Shown here piece after piece: positions 1-11,526 of a stretch of DNA of 29,032 nt. The notes beneath the pieces were generated by a model that ran no database searches, was not told the origin of the DNA, and saw nothing but the letters and a program-made list of their open reading frames with translations. Positions within the stretch are counted from its first letter, which is position 1, and each line of letters begins with the position of its first letter. The DNA lies in contig JAKCWW010005587.1 of assembly GCA_026260175.1 (NCBI GenBank), positions 6,775 to 35,806 of the forward strand, given 5' to 3'. A program made the position numbers and the translations under genes. This DNA comes from Reticulitermes lucifugus. Lineage: Eukaryota; Arthropoda; Insecta; Blattodea; Rhinotermitidae.

Positions 1-127
1 TACAGGAAGCTGGGTGGGCCCCAGGGCTGCACTGGACGGCTGCGGAAAATCTCGCCCCCACCGGGATTCGATCCCCGGACTGTCCAGCTTGTAGCGAGTC
101 GCTATACCGACTGAGCTATCGCGGCCC
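1..127 (-). mobile_element. tRNA-derived SINE, family A (5' part)
   Basis: Read on the minus strand it starts GGGCCGCGATAGCTCAGTCGG with a pol III A-box (TAGCTCAGTCGG) and continues to a B-box (GGATCGAATCC). It is followed by the family body with GGGGGCGAGA and CTGGGGCCCAC. The element runs off the window at base 1, so its 3' end is not seen. The fold is not a clean tRNA and the B-box has drifted, so this is not a functional tRNA gene. Confidence 0.85.
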
Positions 128-204
128 ACGAAAATAACATAACAAAGGCAAAAAAATGTAAAGTCCCTGTGCTTATTAATTAAGTCCCAGCCATGGAATA
201 TATC

Positions 205-226
205 TGTGTGTGTGTGTGTGTGTGTG
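205..226. repeat. (TG)11 microsatellite
   Basis: An uninterrupted TG dinucleotide run of 22 bases. A run of the same length ends the window. Confidence 0.97.
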
Positions 227-229
227 ATA

Positions 230-3200
230 GTGGAGGTATAGCTCCATGCATTAACAAAGACGAATACATGATACTTTACGTCCACTGGCAATTAAAAAGG
301 CAAGATTGATTAGTCTTACCAACACGTTTTGAAAATTAGAATTAGAAAAACTGTTTCAGCATGCCCACGAATACGCCAAAATATATTTAATATTGAAGGT
401 TTCTGCAGTGATGAATTTGACTGTTGTATTGTTATGCCACTGAGATGCAAATCTTGAAATCACTTGGAACAAATGGACTTCAGCAACTGTGTGTTGCAGG
501 AACACAGCACAAGGCGACTCACATAAACTGCTTCATATCAAATGCGCGGCATTCTAACGCAGTGACTACAAATTATCGCAGTAATGGAACTTGTCCCATG
601 ATTCTGGCGATTTTAGGCCCTATGTTGTGGCTGCGTTTAAGGAATTTGACAAAATTCGGAAATGGTGTTGCTGTAGAAACATAGACTATGCAGAAATGTA
701 ATACTGAAGTACATGCCAATCATTTTACATCCCAGTGCTTTTCGGTTCATAAAGAATGCTAAAGACAATTTCAATACCATAATTCTGTCAAAGCCAAAAT
801 TGTCAATCTCAATATGCACTGAATTTGTGTTATTTTTAATCCAAAAGGACAGTTTTCATCCTCATTACCCGGAACGTTACATAGCGGAAAACAAAGAAAA
901 AATCCAAACATTTAAAAATTCAAGTAACTTACTCTTTGAAAACGAAATTCAGTTCTTCCAAATTAGTGTGAATAGGCATCGCCATAATTTAGAGTTTTTC
1001 TGTCATGTACCATCCAGCCCTGCACATGGTTTTCTGTGTTTTTTGCAAAACCAGACTCTTTCTGAAATTCACTCAGCTTTTGGATCCATGACAGCCACAA
1101 AGTAACTGCGCTGTTATAATGTTTACTTTGTACAGTAACTTCGTAATATTGGCCCACAGTGAAATTAAATCCAAAAACACGCATATAAAAAAAAAGCTTC
1201 CAGAAACGTGAAGACAATTCGCGCAACCAGCACGAACTAATGGTCTATCAAGTGGATAAATTTACATTAACAGTAATTACTCTTGGCGTGACAAGCTTTT
1301 TCCTGACCATGAACACTGCAACAGCAGCGACTCAATGCCAATACGTCAAGAACGGATTTCTTTCTATTGCAGAGATAAGAGCGCTGCATACTGAATAGCT
1401 CAGGGGGTTCTCTAACATTCAGTTACAAGTGAAATTTTTACTTTGCTCTGGAGGAAACTAATTATTGCTGGCAGATTCAATATGTCTGTCACATTAAGGT
1501 AGTATAAAAAGCAAAGGTGTGCCTCCATACACTAACAATGTCATAAGTTTGATGACCACTCTGTTCTAGCTGCGTCACTGTCGGCGCCAAGTGCAGAATA
1601 CATCGGACATGGCACAATTTTCATGTCATAACTTCGCCAGAAAAATGAATGTAATAGTATTTCATAAAACTAATTACGAAAAAATTAGTTTATTTGGCTT
1701 AAAAAACAAAAAATACGCACAGATGGTGACTGATTAAGTGATATATAGGTGGCTCACTTTAATGTACGGTTTCGTAACTAAAGACAGAAAATAAATGACG
1801 GACAAACTAAAACACACAAAACATCTACGTATTTATGGCCGCATAATTAATTTTGATTCGAAACTGTCCAAATGGACTAACAGGTGAGAGATTAAGAAGA
1901 TGAATGGAATGACATAACTGGGGGAAGATGGAACTGTAACATTCACATAAACTGTCGTGTCGTATTTTCAAAGAAGATTCCGAAACAAAGTCCAATACCC
2001 AAGATACCATAAATTTCTATCACTTTTTGGCTAAATAAGGTATCACTTCAGTTAGAAAACGAAATGTGTGACCCCATTAATCGGTGAATGATTTTAATCA
2101 TACCGAGAATTTTTGTACCAAATAATGGGTAATGGTGACATTCATTAGGTAAAATGACAAATACCAGTTTATCTGAATAAAGCATGACTTCCCAGTTCAG
2201 TTCAAGAGACCTCCCAGAGTTTCGGTAGCTTCTAATTCAACATTCAGTTCGGCAAATGTATTAGTACCGGAGGTCCCATTCAAGGTAAAAGGAGGAACTT
2301 ATTTAACGTGGAATTTGGCCTTTTTTCTCCCCCCATACTCGTTAATTTCCCAGGACAACTTTCAAATATAGAAGCCAGCTTCCTTTATGTCCCAAACCGC
2401 GTCTTTCATGGGAAAACGGCTCAGTGTACTTGTAAACTGACGTTATAGGAGATCGCCAAACGCCAGAGGCCGTCTCTGAGGAAATAGATTTACTGCCAAC
2501 AACACAAGAGGGAGCCGGTTAGACGTGAGCCTGTAATTCCATGAAGGGTAGAGCGTTCTTCACACAAACTAAAAGGTTCTGGTATGTGCTAGGAGTGACG
2601 CTCAGGTGAATGGTGAAACGACAGTGTAAGAGTCGGGGGGAGGGGAACAAACGATGGAAAACCATTATAGGAGGGGGAACAGCGGTAAAAGAAGATGCTT
2701 CAGCCACCTTGGACTTTAGAGCAGGCAAAGAATGGGAATTTCTTTCTTTGCCGCTTGAGTTGTCCAACTCTCTCAAGTGTGTGCTGTCACCTAGTGGTGA
2801 AGCAATTCTTTACGGTGCCTACGATTTAGGGGAGAGAGGGTATGCAAAGATGACATTTCAGGGAGGTCTTCCAGGAGCTGTCTCGTTAGTCAGAAACCGC
2901 TTAATCCGCCAAAGAGCAGCTGTTCTCTCGCCCTCCTTTGTGCCTTTTGTTCGCGGACGATTGAATTTCCTTTCTGGCAAAGTGAACAGCACGGCTACTT
3001 AAGGCTTTATAGCACGTAATATGATGCTCTTGTATTTTCGAAACGAGAGGAAACAGCACTTCAAATAAACCTAAATTTGACAAATGAATCGTAAATGGAC
3101 CCACTTACAATACAACTCATGTTTTGTCGGATGTAAATCGGACTACTGCCAGCAAAACCATAGTACTCCAGAGCATAGAAATGTCGAAGAAGAACCCACA

Positions 3201-4072
3201 AAAGGACATCATACATATGACGTATAAAGCGTTTAGCTGGAGGTATGTCTATCTGCACTACAGACTCCTTAATTCTCCCAAGAGAAGTTATGTATGCTAT
3301 TTACATTAAATGAAGAAACAACATGTATATAAGCTCTAGTACTGGTTTTAAGAGCTGAGTTGTGTGAATTTCTACTTCATTCAACTGAACCAATCTTCTT
3401 TTTGTAAACAACATAATCTTCCGACGTGAAGGCAAGAGCTGACACACTGACGGCACTAAACACAGAAAGCAGTGTCTCTAGAGGAATGTCGACTTTATCT
3501 GTCAGATGTTTCTTTAATTCTAAACGGTAACGATTTGTAGCCACAACGTACAGACATACAGTGTGATGTGCAAATTACTGTACTGACTCCACAGCTTCAG
3601 GTGAATACTCACTTGTGTCACAACATGAGTGTGGCGTCCGTTCTGACAGACGAATGTCGCGTGGGCGGGACCTGGATTGTTAATATACTTAAAACATTAA
3701 AGATTACAGACGAAAACAGTCAACATTTAAAATACTTTGTTTCCTTTTTATATTACAAATGCGTTGGGAAAAAAAGAGAGTGATTTTTCTTCCTTCTTTT
3801 TGACTTTCTATCTCTCTCGATAACGCACGGAGGTCAACAACACCGACACTCGCGCAGCCGCAGTAATACGACGCCACCTCAAACAACGCGACGTGTCTAC
3901 CTTAGAAACCTCTTATAATTGCTTCTTTTGCTGGCTTCATCCGTGACGTCGTTTGTAAATGTTGCATGTTCGGTGATACGGGGAGGGGTGTCATTCACTT
4001 TGTTTCGTTACAAACACAACCTGCTCCTCCTACCACTGACTGAAATTGTCTCATGCACTACTCGCTTTCAAG
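230..4072. other. 3' flank and untranslated region of the FGF gene, no other gene recognised
   Basis: I see no exon with paired splice sites or recognisable protein similarity. The 130-codon frame at 2610-3002 on the plus strand has no recognisable domain and is overlapped by open frames on the other strand. The proximal part must contain the 3' UTR of the minus-strand FGF gene, but its end cannot be fixed. Weak SINE-like wording (GGAGGTATAGCTCCAT) at about 230-250 hints at an old repeat. Confidence 0.5.
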
Positions 4073-4438
4073 TCAAGAAAGTTTCTTACTGTCCCGGTGG
4101 TGATTCTTGTGCCGGAGTCTGGGGGAAACGTCCTTGCGGGGCTGTTTGTTACGTTTGTTCTTCAGCAGCTGCTGGTGTGTGTGGGCCGGCACCTTCGCCG
4201 AATCATTCCCTCCGGCAAGCTTCTGGTTGTGATGGTTGATGCTGAATTCTGTATCGAACTTGAGAAAGTTGAGGCACTTCTCCTTCTGGTGACCGTTTTG
4301 TCGCGCCAAACCGCTCCTCAGGGGCCTCCCGCGGCGGTTGAAACCCACAAAGTGCGACTCGTTTGCCACCGACCGGTATCTGTTGTACCCGTTTGTCATG
4401 TCCTCGTAGAACTCGCACATCGCGCCTCTGAACTTCTT
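4073..4438 (-). CDS. fgf8: FGF exon 5: end of FGF core, basic tail and stop
   Basis: The exon follows acceptor TCTTGTGTGCTTGCAG in phase 0, encodes K99-S219 and ends at TGA (4075-4073). It carries the second conserved cysteine (MCEF, C106), then [22 protein letters not shown] (129-137) and KCLNFLKF (152-159), which close the beta-trefoil. The tail is rich in K, R, H, N and Q (for example [10 protein letters not shown]) and probably binds heparan sulfate or is disordered. A 148-codon reading frame on the opposite strand is its antisense shadow. No AATAAA is seen on the minus strand close downstream; the nearest variants I found are ATTAAA at 3518-3513 and AATAAA near 1690. Confidence 0.94.
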   Translation of the reverse strand, partial: KKFRGAMCEFYEDMTNGYNRYRSVANESHFVGFNRRGRPLRSGLARQNGHQKEKCLNFLKFDTEFSINHHNQKLAGGNDSAKVPAHTHQQLLKNKRNKQPRKDVSPRLRHKNHHRDSKKLS

Positions 4439-7400
4439 CTGCAAGCACACAAGAGGACACATCCTACTAAATCAATACGTGACAATGTTTGAAACGCGGT
4501 GTGGCTTGCTTAACACGTTCACACCTCTCCGTAAAGTGCACACTGGGTAACTCGCCCATGTCTCGCAAAGCCTGTAAATACCGAGCTGTAACAGTGCATT
4601 CTAAAATACAGCAATCCTTCGCCAAATTGAAGATAACTTTCATGAAAAACACCAAGGCTGGGAAGAACAAAGCTTTATTGAAACCTCTAACTCTTGTTAC
4701 GGAAGCCCATCATCTATTTTACCGTGCGAACTAGAAACTGCGGGTGATTGAAAACACAAGGAAAACCGCGACCGGTGAGGGATACAGACTCATTCTTCTA
4801 TGTGGTTAGTGGTCCTGTTTCATGACATTTCCTAACCAATAGATCTGCTGCTGCACTTCTCTCAGAAGTCGTTTCAGGCACGTGCAACCCCAACGCTATG
4901 CCCAAGTGTGCACATTGCTTACAACGACCATGCGGTAGTACAGGACATCGGAGTGAACGTGTTAAGAACAAACCTGAGGAAGAAACAGAAGGTATAACAC
5001 TAAATATGTACCTGAACGCTTGCTTTCAAAGTAATCAGCGCTTCACAAAGGGACAAAATTATTTGCGAGATTTTAGGCTTTCGCGTCGGTGTAGTTAAAG
5101 TCTCTGTCACACCTCAGAAGAACAGAGACCTCACACAAAATTGCTTGTCACGATTTTAAATCTCACAGATATGAACCCAATTTTTCCCTCTTCATGAGGA
5201 CCTGTACGAAAAAAAGGGTCTTTAAACAACATTTGTCAGAGAGTATTTTACAATGACTGTATCACACGTTTATATCAATAACAACATTTATTTGTTAGTC
5301 TTCGTCTACGCCTACATAATGTCCTTTGTCCATGTCTAAAAGCCTCAGCTTCCCAAATGATATTCTCACGAGTGATCTTTAGAGCTCACAACAAACTCTT
5401 ATGACACTACCGTGAAATAAGCGTATCCCCAGCCCCACGTTGTTTTAAATCCCAATTAATGTAGTGTAAGAGCTTTTGGCCTGTGCGATGGGCATTCACT
5501 GAGTCATGTCATTTCTTACGACGAAAACCACACGCCAGATACACACTGGAACGAATGTTCACGTCGTAATTATGTGAAAAGTGTAAGAAACATAAGGAGC
5601 ACATTTTTATGTTATACGCACCGTGCCTTTTATCGTAAGTTTACGTCAAAACCAACAAATGCCCTTGTAGTTAATTGTACGTTGTGTTCACCGTGCATTT
5701 TGACATTAACTTTCAATTTCTTCAACCAACGAATGCACCTTTTTATTTCTGTTCAATTCACCCTACATATGTTTCGGCCGTGACTCGGCCATCATCAGGG
5801 GTACGTTGATAATTTCACTTCACTGTTCACTGCCCCAATTGTTATTATCACAACCGTTACACTGTTTAAGGCTATTATTTACGTTGGCAATCACCAGTAT
5901 ACACAATTTCTTCAAGCAGTGTCTTGAAATGCCTTTGTGTATAGCACTATAAATTGTGAATATAGAGCACTGTGTCGTGAATGTTAAAATTATTCAAATT
6001 ATTTTTAATGAAATTTGTTAAAATTGTTGGCAGTTGGTCTTGTATAGATATTGACGTCCGTATCCTGCTGTTGTTATTGTCCTGTTGCGTGGTTGTGACT
6101 CTGCCAGCAATTTTAACAATTTAATAAGTATGAAATGTATTTGTACTTACCGATCCAACAAGTTTCCACTTTCTGTTGAAGCACAGGTACCTTCGCGATT
6201 CTTCCGCGTATATTGTCAATTTGACACTGAAGTCCAGAGACTTTATGGTGAGATTTTCTGTAAAAGAAAACTTACGTAAATTGTAGTTCGGGGGTAGCTT
6301 CATTGCAAATTATAGTTACTCGGTTATCGTGCACTTTCAAACAAATCCTAACCCCTCAAATGTAATTTCACACGAAAAAGTTAACATTTAAACAAAACTA
6401 AAGTCATTAAGCACTCCATCCCATAAGTTTACCGTCATGTTTTATATTATTTAAAGCTGAAACGTGCATTAAACTTTGTAAAAGATGAAAAAAAAATTCA
6501 AATATGTTCTTGGTGACTCTGGATTCCGTAACGGGTTTGTTGCAGATACAATTTTGTTCCTGAGAGTTACGCAACAGTGCAATGCAATTATTACATTTCA
6601 TACAGACATGGTTACTTCCCACAGTTTAACTCAACATGACATTAACACCAACTCCATGGAGCACAGTGCTACTTGTGAAGTTCAAACTCGCTCAGCTCTT
6701 TGAAGTTCGGTCCCTTTTACAGAACCCGAAGTTTCATTACAGTGTTCATAACAGCGCAAAGCTAGATGAATCCCGTCCCACGTACCCATTTGATTACAGC
6801 CCTTTCATCAATATCTAGGACTTCTCCGTGGTTACTTCAGGATTTCCAACCAATCTTTTGCATATATCTCTAACATCTCCCAGGCGTGCTACATGTATTA
6901 GCGTTAAATAAAAAAATATACAGACGGTTAATAAATATACAAACTACACACGTGCCACGTAAAAAGATATACACGCGCCATGAAGGAGGCATAGCCCCAC
7001 TCATTCTTAACCTCGGCGCTAGATGGAGGTGAGCTTTTCAGACTAAACAGGGTGGTGTATCGGAAATTCTTTAGATCAGGCCTGCTGAACCTTTTGCGTT
7101 GCGGGCAACTTCGGCAAAATTTGGCCTGCATGTGGGAAACATGAACTTCGACACGCAGAATAAATAACTGTAGGCCTACGTCTAATTGAGTGTATAATTG
7201 TAACTGTGTATTTTCCTCTACACTATGTGCAATAAAAATGTATTGGTAATAGTATGAAAACATTTATAAAAAAATGCAATTTACAACCTAGACTAGGGTG
7301 TCACTATTTCAGCATAGTTTTACAAAATGTATTCGTGATATAATGTATGTCTCCGTAAATAAACAGCTCACAGTTTTTCAAAATTGCTTCGGCGTTCTAT

Positions 7401-10400
7401 CTCGGCTTTGCTAGGGTAAGGGTTAGAAGACTTTTCACATTATAAATGCCTCCGCGGAAAACATAACACTCTGTCGTGGGCTTCATGTTGCCCGCGAGCT
7501 ATGGGTTGAGCGGGGCTGCTCTAGACTCTTATTCTGGGTGTTCGAATAAAGTCTGGGCTACGGGCTATCCTGTTTTTATTCAGTCGCTTCAGGTGAATAC
7601 CCGCAGCGTGACTTCAGTTAGGCCTCATCCACCTCTTTTCCAAATCCGTATCAACGCTATAAAACCCACAGCTGACAAGGCATCGTTAAATGTCGAAGAA
7701 TCAACCACGACCTCCCAGATATGCGCTTTAGTAACAAAGAAAGAAGCTCGTTTTACAGTTCAACGTACAGGAGAGAGGTTTGCCGTCTTTACGGCCGAGA
7801 CGGCGTAGCAATGAGTTCAGAAGGTGTGTGCCTAGATATCCCATAACCGATCTGGGCGGTCCGCAGGGCCGTTCTAAACACAGTTATTCTGTACTTCGCG
7901 CCGCAGACATAAAACCAACAACTTCTTCACTCCACGTGTGATTGATTCACCGCCTCAAGACAGAACATCAGTTCACCGCCGTACATAATCCTTTCTATAT
8001 GTGTAGCACAAACTAAACTCAGCAGATCCCAGTGGCTGTATGGGCTCGAATATGAAGGGTCTGACGGCAATCCATGAGGTCCCTGAGTTCCGAAAAAGTC
8101 TGGAAATTATCCTAAGCTCAGGAGCTGTAATCTCCACACACTAAGCAGGCCTCCATGGCATTTTTATTATAATTAACAGTTTATAACATAAACATTTTGT
8201 TTCAATTTATGTTATATTGTCAGATGGTAGGGTGAAGGTAGATGTCTCTACGTTTAATTGCACCATATTCTGAAGACGTATATGTCAGTGGAGATATAGC
8301 TCCACGTGTTCCAAAATTCAGGGATGGATGGAGGCGACAGGTCACCACGTTCAAGGCGCTTGGTCTCCGTGGCAAGAGCTCCGGTACCCATTACATAGGA
8401 GACTGGTTTTGGCCTCAGAGCCGTTCTGGGCGCTCTGGTCAAGAATCCACAAACTTTCCAAAAATCCAGGAGCCACATCCAACTTCCGGGCAACAGAGAG
8501 GTGACATGAAGCAAGTTCCCTGCTGACGACCCACAATTCTGGAGTGACCTGCGAACCTCAATTCTTATCTGGCGCCTTTCCTCTGTGCATGTTAAGTCAT
8601 ACACATCGTTCCACATGAGGGGTGGGGGGCCTAAAATAATTATGCTGAAAATGGCAGGCGCCACTGTATAAAATTTAGTCGCCTGGCCAACCAAACGCCC
8701 GGGATTTGTGCAGCCGTGGTCTTGGTAAAGAAAGAATCTCTTCCCCCCCCCCCGCTAAGAACCGAACCACGGTTCCTCAGTCTTTCAGCCTTTACCCTAG
8801 TCACTATGCCAGACCCTATGTTAAACTAGTTTCTATACGACACACTGGGTTGAATTAGATTGGCTGGGCATGCAGCACGCATGCATGCAAGCGTCTGGTC
8901 CAAGTTTCTCACACACATACAGAACAAATTACTGGTTAGTACGGTTTTGTCGTCAGCATCACTTCGCCTGCCGACAGGTTACATTCCTCACCTCCTCTTT
9001 GTGTTTGCATTTTCACCGACCGCTAAGCAAAGCATTTGTTTGTAAGGATAAAAAAGAAGAAGAAAGACACGAGGAAAACACGTTTATATATGGTTAAAGG
9101 GAGAGCGGTAGGCGGGAGTGGTTGGACGTGTGAGAGCATATGGGCCAGCCCTAAGTGGCGCCTACAATTCTAATAAACTGATAGACCCAACACAAGAACA
9201 TTGCCCAGCCATCCTCTCGCCCTATTATTCTTACATCGTGATAATACAAGCAAAAACGACTTTAGTGTTCATCATGAAGTCGACTCTTCCGTTCAATATT
9301 CTGCGATGGCAAGTTTTCGTATTCTTAAAGTTATTCGTTTCTAGTACGACACTGTATCAACTGCTGATACGAACGTCGAACAGTATCTGGAAGTATCACT
9401 GTAACGATTCCCAACTGCGAAAATGGTTTATTATGTCGCAGCATATTGAACGTTGTTCACTGTTGGTGTTATGCTCACGTGACTACTGCACGAAGTACAA
9501 GAAACGTGAAGTTGTACATGGCCACGCCATGAAGGCAGACAGGGGGAGTAGAGGCATAGCTCCAATCACTCTTGACCTCAACTTCGCGCTTCGACCGTTT
9601 TATCCCCGGGAAAGACCCCCGGCAACCATTCAATACGACGAAGGGGAGGCCTCAGGTTTTGGAGAAGAGAAAAATCTCTTGCTCCTGCCAGGATTCGAAC
9701 CCTGGACCCTCCGGCTCGTAACGTAGTCACTATCCCGGCCAGTCCTCCATAAGTTCGCAAAATGCATTACTGAAGGAAGGATTTGTTTGTAACTTACACC
9801 ACTTACGCTTTCTGTTCCAGAAGTAACGAATTTGCTTACTTCGTTTCACGGCTGAATGGCTACCAGCCATGACTGGACTGTTTTGTGCATCAACTTTCAT
9901 TTTTGGCAGAGTTAATTCGTAATTTATTTAGCGTGCTAGTGCTGAAAATTATTGCAAGATTTAATACGACAAGCCATGCACGTCACAACTGTCCGATATC
10001 TGATTAAAGCATTGATAACCAAGCGTAAACGTATTGGGAATTTTCTTTTAAAACGTGGATACTTAAATCATGTTTGGAAACTGACGTTGTATCAATGGTG
10101 CGGTAATGTAAGAGTCAAATGAGATTTGGTACAATAACAGTGGATAATAAATCTGAAGGATGGGAAGGAAGCGATATTGGAAGATCTGACCTGCCTCAAA
10201 GGGCTGATGAAGGGGAAGAGAAAACCTGACCTTAGACTCAAACCTGGTACCCTTAACATTGCCCAAATGGAGGAAATGCAAATAGATAGTTCATATTTTT
10301 TGTCTACTCGACTTTATAAAGGACAAAATGAAGAATTATAAGGGGTGAGATACCAATCCTTTAAGAATATATGAAACTGTATATACATATTTTAAATTTA

Positions 10401-11474
10401 AACTTTTTAAAGATTACAATTCCACTACATGTTTTATACGTGAATGACCTGGCCGAAACATGTAGTAAATCATAAAACTGTGTAGCACACTTCGTGTACA
10501 GCAAAAAAAAAAAACTGTGTCTCTGGCGATAGAAGGCATCTCTGTACAACTGCAATGTTTAAAAAATAAAGCACGAAAAATTCGCTCACGTTCCGACGTT
10601 TCGAAAGAAAGTACTACCTTCATTTTCGAAGTAACTGACGACCACCACGTAAACTTCCGGATTCTTAAAAAACGAGAAATTCCCACATTTGCACATCACC
10701 AAACACCTGCAGTGCCTTGATTGAAGGACATTACGTTCAAGAACGGAGTGCTAACACGGAAACCGATTATATTACATAAGTATATCCATACGAAGAGTTC
10801 CGGAAGCCGATAAGGGCTCACACCACTGAAATCTGTGATTATTAGTGTCGGCTTAAGGCGAGTTCCTGGCAAGGTCAGTTGAACATAAAATTCTAACTCA
10901 GAAACTCGTTATTATCAATTAGGATATTTAACATGCTGGGACTAATGACACTTAAGACTTCCGCGCATGCGTTAACAACTCGACATTTGTATTCCGAGTG
11001 CAATGCTCTGATCTAAATTTGCAACTGCAATTACACTCGATTCGACTGGTTACTTTAATACTGATACCTCAATTGAAAGATCGTGTATATGCACACAAAG
11101 TGTTCTAGAACACTTTGTGTGCATATACACAAGTTTTTAGTTTGGGGTTATCAAAAATGAGCTATCTAGATTTGTTGTACTGAACTAAGGTATCGATATG
11201 AATACAGAGGATATTCTGTATAGCATGACGATAATGTGAGAATTTCAGGCTGGGCTCCATAATCCGTCTGGCCGTTTTGAAGAAGACAACAAAATCGCTT
11301 GCCCTTGCCGTATATCGAACTGCGATTGCTGTAGTCATCCCGCAGCCTAGTCACTGTACCAACTGAGCTATCTCGGCTCCCGTTAGAACGCCGTACCCGT
11401 GTGATAGGCCTACTTGTCAGACGCTTAACCACTTAGATAACCTCCTCGGTCAACCTAAACTTTGGAGAATATTA

Positions 11475-11526
<52 letters not shown>

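Larger units (their letters stand above)
4439..6150 (-). other. FGF intron 4 (1,712 nt)
   Basis: Bounded by donor GTAAGTAC and a polypyrimidine-AG acceptor. Apart from the hammerhead-like motif and the inverted repeat beside exon 4, nothing coding is visible. Confidence 0.85.

Noticed and set aside
1..127. Possible functional tRNA gene
   Set aside because: A- and B-boxes are present but the acceptor and anticodon arms do not fold cleanly and the SINE body follows; the same holds for the other tRNA-like heads.
2610..3002. 130-codon plus-strand frame
   Set aside because: No recognisable domain, no splice support, overlapping open frames on the other strand; length is compatible with chance.
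4046..4492. 148-codon plus-strand frame
   Set aside because: It is the antisense of FGF exon 5, whose protein similarity and splice sites are on the minus strand.
9118..9726. 202-codon plus-strand frame, the longest in the window
   Set aside because: Its second half runs backwards through a SINE (the tail residues come from the reverse of the B-box), and the first half has no known motif.
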